From: Diplolepis rosae | Lineage: Eukaryota > Arthropoda > Insecta > Hymenoptera > Diplolepididae | Reading direction: 5' to 3' | Assembly (NCBI GenBank): GCA_030998225.1 | Contig: JAPYXD010000698.1 | Coordinates: 7,295,001-7,359,000, forward strand | Length of the DNA stretch: 64,000 nt | Made by a program: the position numbers and the translations under genes | The notes under the pieces: model-generated | Seen by the model: the letters and a program-made list of their open reading frames with translations, nothing else | Database searches by the model: none | Told to the model about the DNA's origin: nothing | Shown: in pieces, positions 24,039-33,656 of the stretch | Numbering within the stretch: position 1 is the first letter of the stretch | Layout: each line of letters starts with the position of its first letter

Positions 24039-25255
24039 AATACAAAATTTCTCATTGGGGTTGCTTTTAAATTGAAATGTGATATTTTACAAAACTCCAA
24101 TGCAATTAAACATTAACGAGAAACTAAAGCTTTGTTTGTTTTTTAAGGAAAAGCTCCTCTAGAATTGAAAAAAATCAACCTTGGTGTTCGTTCCACTATA
24201 TTGATTTCATTGATCAACAAAGAAGCCACTCCCTCACGTCATATAAATCGAGAGTTAAAAGCGACAAAGAAAAATGATGTGTCTTGAAAGAATCAATGGA
24301 CTTGATTCTTTGATTTTTCACAATTTTCCCAACAAAAAATTTAGGAAGCAATAAAAAAGTCGCTAAATAGAAGACCAATTAGAATCAATTTAAATTACAA
24401 AAGCCATTAGGCAGTGTTAAGATAATGAAAAATTTTAAATAATTTACTTTAAAGTACTTAAACAGTCTTTTATAATTTTATATAATCCATAGCTTTATAA
24501 AATTTGTGTAATATCTTTTTAATTACAAAATAATTAACAATCTTAATTCTAAAAAAATCTAGACACGTGCGCGTAACAGTTTTCTCTCAATTGGTCAAAG
24601 TCCAAACTTAAAAGGGAGTACAAAAGGCCGAATGAAGTTTGATCACCTTTCAAGTTTATAACGGTAATTAGATTCCATTTTAAGGCCATGAGCCATGCAG
24701 GTCACGTGAGAAATTCAATCACTGATTATCGATTTTTTTCTCCATATATAAAATTTTTAATCGAAATAAATCGCTCCAAATTTAGGAAATGATAAATAAT
24801 CGGTAATATAGTCTGCAAATTTTCTAAAATTACTTATTTTTATCAAAATTTTTTCATATCCTTATGAATATTCAAGACATAACAGACCTGTTTTAGTCAT
24901 TTTTATTCATTTTCCAAAATTTCAAGACCATATTTCATTCTCCGTGGAAGTGTAGTCACAGAACTGTAATTGGGAATTTGCATGCAAAAAAATTATGCAA
25001 TTTTATATATGCAATCTAAAGTTTATATTAAATAAAAAATATTTACAATAGCGTTTTTGTTTTACTCATTAGTTGTTGATTTGCGATGGATTCAAAGATA
25101 ATGAGCGTTTGAAACGGACCGCTTTAGCGGTCAAGCGTCTCTGATTGGTTCCTTGAAAGTGTGACGTCAAACCGTTGTAATTTCGTATCGGCAACATGCA
25201 AACCAAGTGCAAGTGAAGTTCTAAATAATAAATAAACTGGTTTGTTTAGTTAAAA

Positions 25256-25395
25256 ATGCCTCCTAAGGTGGATAGTGGCTTCGTAAAAGCAGACTCGGGA
25301 AATCTTCAAAAAATTTCTATGTTTATGGTGTTGGAATATTTTACATCTAACCCTAAATATGCCGCATCAGAAATCCGTGGTGTCAAAGCCACTTT
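25256..25395 (+). CDS. First coding exon, transposon-associated protein (GFVKADSGN type)
   Basis: ATG at 25256 opens 46 codons ending at a strong donor (TTT|GTAAGT, phase 2). The peptide includes MPPKVDSGFVKADSGNLQKI and EYFTSNPKYAASEIRGVK. I recall similar N-termini on multicopy insect proteins with downstream SWIM-type zinc-finger or YqaJ-like regions, but those parts are absent here and that link is from memory only. A polypyrimidine tract and AG at 25754 could act as acceptor, giving a frame antisense to the THAP exon, which I regard as spurious. A perfect TGACGTCA site lies about 90 bp upstream (25162-25169). Probably a truncated transposon gene. Confidence 0.55.
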
Positions 25396-25801
25396 GTAAG
25401 TAAAATTTACAAATTATAATTATTCTACTCTGTCAATTTAAATAAAAGAAAAAATTACTAATTGATGATAATGAAAAATCATTCATGTATAAGTTAATGT
25501 ATCTAGTACATAGTTAAATTATTATTATGTTATTAAAGAAAATGAGTATATTATTGGCAAAATGTATGATATAAATATTAATTTATTATTATAAAATTTA
25601 TTTCGAAGCCAGAACTTGAAAATTTTTTAATGAAAAATCCGAGGAAAGTAATAACAGCAAGTTCAATGTTTAACATTTGAGAAATTGAGGTTAGAATTTG
25701 TTTTGAGCGCTATAAATATAAATATAAATAAATCTATATTTTTTTCAATTACAGTTCATTTAAAGATAATAATATTATGAACAAGAAGAAACTACACTTA
25801 C

Positions 25802-25999
25802 GTCAAAATGATCTTGACAGCAAAACATGTTACTATTTCCTGGCATATCTCGCCGTTGTACACTTTCAAACCATTTATTTCGCACAATCGGATTTATCGG
25901 AACCGGAAAAAATATTTCATCGGGTGTCTTGGTTGTCGAATTATGACACTCATTGACAAAACACCATTTATTTGCCGTTTTTTTCGACATTTTATACAA
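25802..25999 (-). CDS. THAP-type zinc-finger exon (truncated gene, transposon-associated)
   Basis: Minus-strand first exon, ATG at 25999 (alternative ATG at 25990 giving MSKKTANKW), ending at donor GAC|GTAAGT, phase 0. It encodes the C2CH pattern of THAP DNA-binding domains: Cys-x4-Cys (CFVNEC), NSTTKTPDEIFFPVP, the conserved tryptophan in RNKWFESV, then Cys-x2-His in CQDHF. The later part of the domain and any transposase are missing; no matching downstream exon is visible before the convergent exon at 25395. THAP domains occur in host regulators and in P-type and Kolobok transposases; the surrounding inverted repeats favour a transposon. TGACGTCA at 26056-26063 sits just upstream. Confidence 0.65.
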
Positions 26000-26839
26000 T
26001 TTTCAATTAGTCTTCTATACAAAGATGTGACACGGAGCGATCGTATACAACGATGTGACGTCACCATATCATTGGAAGCATTCGGCTGTTTCCGGAACGT
26101 TTTCGGAAAATTTAAAATTTACACTTTTCAAACGCTCATTAATAAATTATTATTAACTAAAAAATTCAGAAAAACATTTTGTATGCAAAAGTGACCCCCA
26201 AATTTCATTTTTTCATCACAAAAAAAAATGTGCAAATTCCCAATTGCTGATAACACTTCAGTTTTATATTTTAAAACGAGAAAAAATCCAGAACTTTTAC
26301 TAGAACGAAATTAACAAACGTTCCTTATTATCTCCTGATGCATTTACCAAGTTTTGAGCAAAATATTTTTTAAACAAAAAAGTTATCTTACATGGTTAGA
26401 TTATCATATAATTTTTGTCACGTGACCTGATTGGTCCATAGCCTTAAAAAATAAAATTCAGCAGACTTTTTGACATTATAGATTAATTTTTTTCCAACAA
26501 ACCGAATTTTTAGTTCAAAACTGAAAATTGTAATCATAATTATATATCATAATAATTATTTTAAATAAAAGCGGAAAAAAGAAATAATTAGATAAGGAAC
26601 TTTTGCAAAATTGTATAATATATTATTGTAAGTTTGAACTTTCAGAACCTGGTAATTATTTGGCCTAATTTTTTTGAATGATTGTTAAGTGACCGGAAAC
26701 CAGTTGGGTTTGGATAAGCATTAATTGATACAAACTACTTTGGACATAAGATCAAATTTGCAAAACATAGACAAGCAATGTTAATTTAAATAAATGAGTA
26801 ACAGTTCACAAATTACTTCATTATCTATTCTCCTTTGTT

Positions 26840-27460
26840 TTAAGGTAGTTCGTTCACGAAAATTAGAATTCAGGCAAAAATAGTTAATTTTGCTTTCAAG
26901 AAATAGCAATATTATAATTCAAGGGCTAATTTGAAAAAAAAGATTATTTTTCATGAAAAAAATTTGAAACAAAAAAAAAATAATTTTATTGATAAAGAAA
27001 TGATGCGATTCTAATAAATCACGGTTCACTTTTTTAGGAAAAAGATTCTCGACAACATGACCGTTTCCGATTTTTGAAATTGAATTAATTATCAAATACA
27101 GCAATTTGTTTATAAAAATTTTGTATTGAAAAACAGTTTTTTTTATAATTTCAGCCATTAAAGAATTTATTTTCAAAAATTGGAAACGGTCAAGTTGTCG
27201 AGAATCTTTTTCCTAAAAAAGTGAACCGCGATTTATTAGAGTCGCATCATTTTTAAAAATTTGGCTCGAAGCGATAAGAAAATAAGTTTGGGCAAAAATA
27301 AAATTTATTAATAAAATTATTTTTTTGTGATGCAAATTTTTTTCATGAAAAATAATCTTTTCTCTTTTAAATTAGCCCTTCAATAATAATATTGCTATTC
27401 TTGAAAGCAAAATTATGTACTTTTGCCTGAGGTCTAATTTTCGTGAACGAACTACTTCAA
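26840..27460. mobile_element. Long foldback element, TTAAGGTAG family, copy 2
   Basis: The left TTAAGGTAGTTCGTTCACGA is mirrored by TCGTGAACGAACTACTTCAA at the right. The arms are about 290 nt and carry GGCAAAAATA, the AGCAATATTA motif and the AACGGTCAAGTTGTCGAGAA pair. The frame at 26919-27176 is arm sequence, not a gene. Confidence 0.75.
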
Positions 27461-27639
27461 GAGAATAATATTCAATCAAATTCGGCAATGAAAAAAATCG
27501 AATTAATCAAAAATTTTTAATTTAATTTTCAATTAACTGTACATTGTGTACATTTTTCTTTAGACACCCTCTTTGTATTTGTGATCTTAAGTGCGTAATA
27601 AAACCAATAAATACCTTAGAAACCGATTTTCAAACACTT

Positions 27640-27867
27640 CACTGAAAAAAATAGTTAGTAAAAACAACTACTTCGGTTTGTAAAATATGCCTCAGCTACT
27701 TTATTAGTTAGCACAACAATTTTTTTTGTTGGATTTACTATCTCAATTGTTATCACAAGAACTTGGGTAGTAAAACCAACAAAAAAATTGTTGTGCTAAC
27801 TAATAAAATAGCTGAGGCATATTTTACAAACCGAAGTAGTTGGTTTTACTAACCATTTTTTTCATTG
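27640..27867. mobile_element. Near-perfect palindromic MITE (CACTGAAAAAA ends)
   Basis: The arms of about 100 nt are almost identical: left ACTACTTCGGTTTGTAAAAT then ATGCCTCAGCTA; right TAGCTGAGGCAT then ATTTTACAAACCGAAGTAGT. The outer ends are CACTGAAAAAA and TTTTTTCATTG. No ORF. Confidence 0.75.
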
Positions 27868-27945
27868 TTTAGTTACTCATAGCTTAATTACAAATTGTTT
27901 AATGGAATTAATCTTATGATAATTAAAAAATGAATATAAAGTTTG

Positions 27946-28030
27946 CTCTCTAAATTTGAATCAGTTATGATTCCTAATAATTTCAATCAGTGACTGACTT
28001 TTTGTTTTACAATCAGTCATTTAGATGAAA
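27946..28030. mobile_element. TCAGTG-rich element fragment
   Basis: Left end CTCTCTAAATTTGAATCAGT followed by a few CAGTGACTGA motifs; no right end seen. Confidence 0.5.
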
Positions 28031-29958
28031 AAAACACTGTAAAAATGTCTGAGCGGGATTTAATTATATTTAATTCAAGTTGCATGTGAATAGTTTGTAC
28101 CGCAAGGTCATAATTACGTAAAGTTGTCTATGATGAAGTGAAACAAGATGTAAATGTCATTTGCAACGTTTATAAACGATAATACAAAACCAAAATTCCA
28201 TCATCTGCAATTAAAAATAATTTACAAACAGATTATATTTTCGTGTATAAATTTTGAAAAAGACATAATAAAAGTATTTATCAATCAATCATTTAATAAC
28301 CAACAAATCAAAATTGAAAACAAATTTTATCTATTTGGCTATAAACGTTGTAAACGGCAGTTACATGGAACAAGAAGAGCTTGAAGCCATTTTTGGATTT
28401 GTTTAGCAATTTATAAAATATAAATAAAAATTTGCGTTAATTTTAAGTTAAACATTTAAATTAATAAATATTTAATTTGGAAAATAACCTAAAATCAAGG
28501 GCGATTGTCTCGAGGCAAAAAATATTTTAAAAATGTAGTTGTCACTATACTTGAAAATTAATATTGCTAGTCTAGCCAGAAATCCTTCCTTTCTTTCATG
28601 TGACAAAATAAAATATTAGCTCATAGACGATAATAATTGTTTGACCCTGATCCATAAATCATGTTACTTGGGTATTAATATTTTTAAGAAAAAGTATAGA
28701 GAAAAGATAAATAAGAATGTATAATGAAAACATATTATTATTAGTTTTCAAGGATAAGCTTTGAACCTTTTGAAATGAAGAAAAGTTTAGGTTTCAGCCT
28801 CACGGTTCAGAAATTTGACCTGAGCCTCATAATTATTTGCACAGGACGGTTCGGGAATTTTGTGAGTTTTGAAAAGAATGGGAAAACCTTTACCTTTTCC
28901 CATTAGTAAAGATAATACCTTAGTTTCAGGTCACTTCAAATTTTATTACCTTTTATTTTTAGTCGCCTATCCTACAATATCTGCAACTGTTAAGATGATG
29001 TTAAAATTACCTAAACTCATTTTATTTCTATTATTTTATTTTAGATATTCATTTTCGAAAAATCATTGTTCACATTCAGTTTCTTCTTGATTATTTTTCA
29101 TTATTATTTATTATATATTGACAATGTCAAAGAGAATCATAGGCTAACTATAATTAATCAATTTATAGGAGTTTAGAATATTTTATTCCTAGAGTATCTG
29201 AATTAAATTATTTCAAAATCAAAATGAATTTGTTATTTTTTAATTAAAATTCCAGCTAAAATATTAATTCAATTATCATTAGAAAAAGTAACTATATATT
29301 CAACATTGATTTATCTTCATTTGCATATTTTTGTGCAAATCTAGTTGAATTTTTTAATATTCGAAATTTTTATTAAATTTAATTTAAAGTTAAACATATG
29401 GACAATTCTTGTTTTTATTTAGATTTTTTTAAATAAACGTATAATACTCCATATTTTCCTACATTTAAAAACTTTCTTTCTTTCTTTCTGAAAATTAGGG
29501 AAACGTGATGAAAGAAAATAAAGAACACCTATCAACTTCAGTACAAATTTTGGAATAATATTTTTTAAAGAAAAAGATGAGAAAACTTATTGACAATTAT
29601 AGTTAGTTGTAAAATTTATAAATTCAAAAATTTTGAATTTTCAACTTTTTTGTAAGACTAGAAGCTTTTAACAAATTTTATTTTTTATCATTCACTAGGT
29701 TTTTATTCATACGCCATTTTTATCACACAATTGAAATATTCTTTTCTTGAAATTTTTTGATTCTATATAATAATAATAAAAAAAACAATCCAGAACGAAA
29801 TAAATTAATAAATCCAATTATTATTGAGCATCTCCTTAATTGAAACTACTCACGATTATTTTCAGTTAAACCCAAACTTCAACCATATTATAAAATCAGT
29901 ATTTTATAATTACTTATTACATATTACATATAATCCTCAAATTTTAGCATTTTATGAA

Positions 29959-30528
29959 TTAAGATAGTTATGCCAAAAATTAAGTCACTGTGAAAAAAAG
30001 TTGTTCTACGATTTTAAAATTTGAAATAATATTATCAATCATTTAAAAAAACATTGCTTTTTATGAATAAAATTTAAAACCTACGAATAATAATACTTTT
30101 AATTATTTTTTCTGTAATAGAATTTTCCCTTACTATCGCTTCTTACCAATTTTTAAAAAATGATCTCTAAAACATTATTGTTTTCAATTTTGACAATAAG
30201 TAAAAAATCTTCAAATGTAAATATTCAAAAACATAATATCCTTTTTAAAAAATTCTTTCAACGATCTCAGACACTGAAAACTTAACTTTTAAAATTGGAA
30301 ACAGTAGAATGATATAGAATATTTCCTCCGAAAAAATAAGCCATGATTTATGAAAATCTAATAATTTTAAAAAAATTGGTAAGAAGCTTTTCGTAAGTTT
30401 TAAATTTTTTCATAAAAAGCAAAGTTCTACCTTCTATAAGAAACAATTGATAATATAATTCCAAGTCTTAAAATAATAGAAAAACTTTTTTATTCAGTGA
30501 CTTGACTTTTGGCACAACTATACCTTAT
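29959..30528. mobile_element. Long foldback element, TTAAGGTAG family, copy 3 (diverged)
   Basis: The left TTAAGATAGTTATGCCAAAA is mirrored by TTTTGGCACAACTATACCTTA. The arms share TTACTATCGCTTCTTACCAA and its complement with the other copies. Confidence 0.7.
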
Positions 30529-30689
30529 GCACCAGTTTTAATTAAATTCTAAATCCTGTCCAAGATTGGAATTAAAATGAGACGTGTACGAATTTCAATC
30601 AATTCTAGATTACATCTTCGCGCATTGCTTTGCCTAAAACTCGAATATTTCATAATAGGGAAATTAAGTAAGCAGTGACCGGTACTCAC

Positions 30690-30711
30690 GTTCTTCCCTC
30701 GTGATTGCCAT
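30690..30711 (-). CDS. Rtnl1: Alternative first coding exon of reticulon, isoform B
   Basis: ATG at 30711 followed by ATCACGAGGGAAGAAC and a consensus donor GTGAGTAC: seven codons (MAITREE) plus one base, phase 1, exactly what the shared acceptor at 16617 needs (C|TG gives Leu, then AALIYWRD). Predicted isoform 199 aa. The exon sits at the edge of a roughly 400-bp GC- and CpG-richer patch (30690-31090) in an otherwise AT-rich intron, as expected of a separate promoter and 5' UTR. Because the coding part is so short, the support is phase, donor and base composition rather than protein similarity. Confidence 0.65.
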
Positions 30712-31180
30712 TTTCTGAGCAGCGCACGCACACGGCGTTACAAGAGATGGAATGTGACGTTTCCAGAGAAACGCGAAGAATCGGGGATAGAATAAAAATT
30801 GAAAAAATGAGAAAAAAATCTGGAGAACCCAGAAGGTCAAATGAATAGAAAAGAGCCAAGGGCCGTAAGCGCGACACAGAAACGCGTGCCACTTGGTAGC
30901 AAAAGGGAACTGCTAGTCCGAAAGCACGAATCCCAAGGAGTCTCTGGCAAGCTACCAACGAGAACCTGGCTGGGCGTTATATTTAGTTGTTCGAGCCACA
31001 AACTTACGTATAGTCGGACTTTTATACGATTTCGTCTGTCTCCTCTTATCTCACGCACCTTCGTGGTCAATCCTCACGAGATGAGCAAAGAAAGTGGAGC
31101 CGAAGAAGTTTATTGGCTTCGAAAATGTATCCAAAGAGGAATAAAAGTCGTTTCCTATAATATGGTACCCCAATAAGACA
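30712..31180 (-). promoter_or_regulatory. Probable promoter and 5' UTR of reticulon isoform B
   Basis: A base-composition island just upstream of exon B on the minus strand, rich in CpG (for example AACGCGTGCC, GGCGTTATAT). Open frames here on both strands show no family motif and come from the lower stop-codon density. Confidence 0.45.
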
Positions 31181-31200
31181 ATTATGGGCCCGTAAGGCAG

Positions 31201-31400
31201 TTATCACCCAAAAAATAAAATAGCTAAAAGTGCCATTTTAAATGGTCAGTTTGCGCTCTGAAAGACAAAATAGTGAGTAACAGGTTTCATTTTTGCAAGT
31301 GTCACTTGAATTGCACTATTTACCATTTAACTATCGGAAAATAAAACAAAATTGTCCGTTTTAAATGGCACTTTTAGGTGTTTCTTTTATGTGTGATGGG
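31201..31400. mobile_element. MITE with AAAAGTGCCATTTTAAATGG ends, copy 1
   Basis: The left TAGCTAAAAGTGCCATTTTA is mirrored by TTTAAATGGCACTTTTAGGT. A second copy lies at about 41870-42120. No ORF. Confidence 0.65.
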
Positions 31401-31664
31401 GGAGTATTTTTAAGTCCTTGCTAATCCGATAAATCAATGATAGGTTGCCAGAAATAGTCCTGAATTTACTCAAATTTATTTAAAAATAGGTCCAATATTG
31501 GACTTTTTTCAGACTGTTATCTTAAAGACCCGTCAATATTTGGTTGATATTGGCATATCAAATGTCAATGTTGGCCCAGAGTTGGCTAAATAAATAATGT
31601 TCACATTGGGTATTGTTACACCCAGAAACAAATTTTCTTGACCCAACTTAAATATTTGTTTGAT

Positions 31665-32200
31665 TCAAGGCCATGGATAAACCAAATCACGTGACCAAAT
31701 TCCTGTAAAAGTTCGTGTAAGACAACTTTTTATTTGACAAAATATTTTCCTGAAAATTTGGAAAATACAGAGAGAAGACGATAAATAATGTCTTTTAATT
31801 TCGCTTGGGTGGGAATTTTGCAAACAATTTTACAGTTAAGGCTATGGATCAATCGGACCACGTGACTAAATTATACATTTATTCAATCATGTAAGATTAC
31901 TTTACAAATTTTAAAAACGTATTAAAAGACAATAAAGCACGTCTGTTAAATTCCTTTTAGTAAAAATTTGGAAAAAAATTAGAAAATTTATCGACAATTA
32001 CAGTTAACTGTAAAATTTTTTGAAAATTTTTTACTTTAACGAAGTTGATATGCGTTCTTTATTGTCCTCTCTTTTGTATTTCTTTTCTCTCTGTATTTTG
32101 CAAATTTTCAGGAAGATATTCTGTAAATTAAAAAATTTATCTTACATGAACGAATTAATGTGTAATTTGGTCACATGGTCCGACTGATCTATGGCCTTAA
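31665..32200. mobile_element. TTAAGGCC-family MITE (31839-32196) next to a half copy
   Basis: The complete 358-bp copy is flanked by TTAA at 31835-31838 and 32197-32200; ends GGCTATGGATCAATCGGACC and, inward, GGCCATAGATCAGTCGGACC. To its left, 31668-31834 is the left half of another copy ending in ACAG just before the shared TTAA. That is the centre (ACAGTTAACTGT) of this family, so the younger copy may have inserted into the TTAA at the centre of the older one. Confidence 0.65.
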
Positions 32201-32986
32201 CCAGATCGTATTAAAAAAACTATCTTTGGTTGGGTGAAACAAATCCTTTGGTAGATCCAAATAAATTGAGCTTGAATTAACCAAACATTTTTTTGATTTT
32301 AGCTTTAAGAACAAAAGTAATAAGAATCCTTACAAGATATACATATTTAATAAAAAATCTATGATTTTTGAGAATTAATTTTGAAGGCTTTAATTTTTGA
32401 GGTATTTAATTATAGAATCTAATCATGTTTATCTTTCAACTTTAAAAGCTGTGAAATAAAAAACTTTTAATATTGAATAAATAAAGATTTGAAAACTACA
32501 AACTTTAAAAATAATTCAAAATTAAATTCAAACCCGTATCACTGCAAACTCAAATTCATCTAAACGTTAAAATAAAAGTGAAATTCTAAATTTAAAGAAT
32601 TCGAAACTGTTCGAAGCCTCAAAATACAAAAAAGGACCTAATTTGGACCAAAAAAAATTCCTTAAAATAAACGATCTTTTTTTTCCTCCGTTTTCATTGG
32701 CTTCTCATAATTGTTTATTTTAAGAAATTTTTTTTGGTCCAAATTCTTTTTTATTTGTACGGTTCGAATAGTTTCGAATTCTTTGAATTAACATTTTAAA
32801 AATAACAACCTGAATATGAAACTTCTTGTATTGGTTTCTAATTTTGCAAATTTCGTAGCCAGAGGCCTTGAAATATTAAAAAATTTGAACCCTCTAATTC
32901 TTTGAAGCTTTTTAATTCAATCATTTATATTTTCAAAACGTCAGTTTTCAAGTTTTTGTTTTTCAAGCCTTCAACTTAACGAGTCA

Positions 32987-33656
32987 TTAAGGTAGTTGTC
33001 GCGCCAAAAATCAGTCTCTGGAAAAAGAAGTTTTTCATAGGTTTCAAGATTGGTAATTATATCATCAGCCGTGTCAATAAGGAAAGACACTCTTTTTAAT
33101 AAAAAAAATTTAAAAATTATGAAAAATAATATTTTAATAATGTTTTTTGTAATAGGATATTTCCTTATTATCGCTCCATACCAAATTTTCAAAAATGGTG
33201 CGATTCTGATAAATCATGAATCATTTTTTTAGGAAAAGAATTCTCTACAACTTTACCGCTTCCGATTTTTGAAAATGAATCAATTATTATAAAATTCAGC
33301 AATTTGTTTATAAAAATTTCGTTTTGGAAAATTGTTTTTTAATGATTTCAACCATTAAAGAATTTATTTTCAAAAATCGGAAACGGTAAAGTTGTAGAGA
33401 ATCTTTTTCCTAAAAAAATGATTCATGATTTATCAGAATCGCACCATTCTTGAAAATTTGGTATATGGAGCGATAATAAGGAAATATCCTATTACAAAAA
33501 ACATTATTAAAATATTATTTTTCATAATTTTTAAATTTTTTTATTAAAAAGAGTGTCTTTCCTTATTGACACGGCTGATGATATAATTACCAGTCTTGAA
33601 ATCATAGAAAAACTTCTTTTTCCAGAGACTGATTTTTGGCGCCACAACTACCTTAA
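32987..33656. mobile_element. Long foldback element, TTAAGGTAG family, near-perfect 0.67-kb hairpin
   Basis: TTAAGGTAGTTGTCGCGCCA on the left faces TGGCGCCACAACTACCTTAA on the right. The arms of about 300 nt differ at only a handful of positions, with a short loop near 33300-33350. Segments such as GTGTCAATAAGGAAAGACAC and CTTATTATCGCTCCATA occur in both arms in opposite orientation. No protein is encoded; the frames in it are arm sequence. The TTAA at both tips may be the target duplication. Confidence 0.85.

Larger units (their letters stand above)
21716..24679. other. Reticulon first-exon region, 21.7-24.7 kb
   Basis: Apart from the listed repeats, this is very AT-rich with no convincing exon. 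The frames at 21804-21992 and 21973-22170 are compositional. Confidence 0.55.
24684..26443. mobile_element. TTAA-flanked DNA element carrying two convergent coding exons
   Basis: TTAA at 24680-24683 and 26444-26447 flank inverted ends: left GGCCATGAGCCATGCAGGTC; right, read inward, GGCTATGGACCAATCAGGTC; both then reach ACGTGA. Inside is a second inverted pair, AATTGGGAATTTGCA (left about 24969-24983; complement near 26232-26246), and a third, AATGAGCGTTTGAAA (25099-25113; complement 26128-26142). Between these lie a plus-strand exon (25256-25395) and a minus-strand THAP-domain exon (25999-25802). TTAA duplication plus a THAP domain is the hallmark of Kolobok transposons. It could also be a TTAAGGCC-family MITE with an inner transposon nested in it. 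Too short to be autonomous, so an internally deleted derivative is likely. Confidence 0.65.

Noticed and set aside
25808..26194. 128-codon plus-strand frame
   Set aside because: Antisense shadow of the THAP-domain exon, whose C2CH pattern supports the minus strand.
30841..31176. 111-codon plus-strand frame and overlapping minus-strand frames
   Set aside because: They lie in the GC-richer patch upstream of reticulon exon B; frames are open on both strands because stops are rarer, and no motif is seen.
31487..31640. CCAATATTGG-type repeats as an array
   Set aside because: A few similar words (CCAATATTGG, GTCAATATTTGG, GTCAATGTTGG) hint at another short MITE, but no clear ends could be defined.
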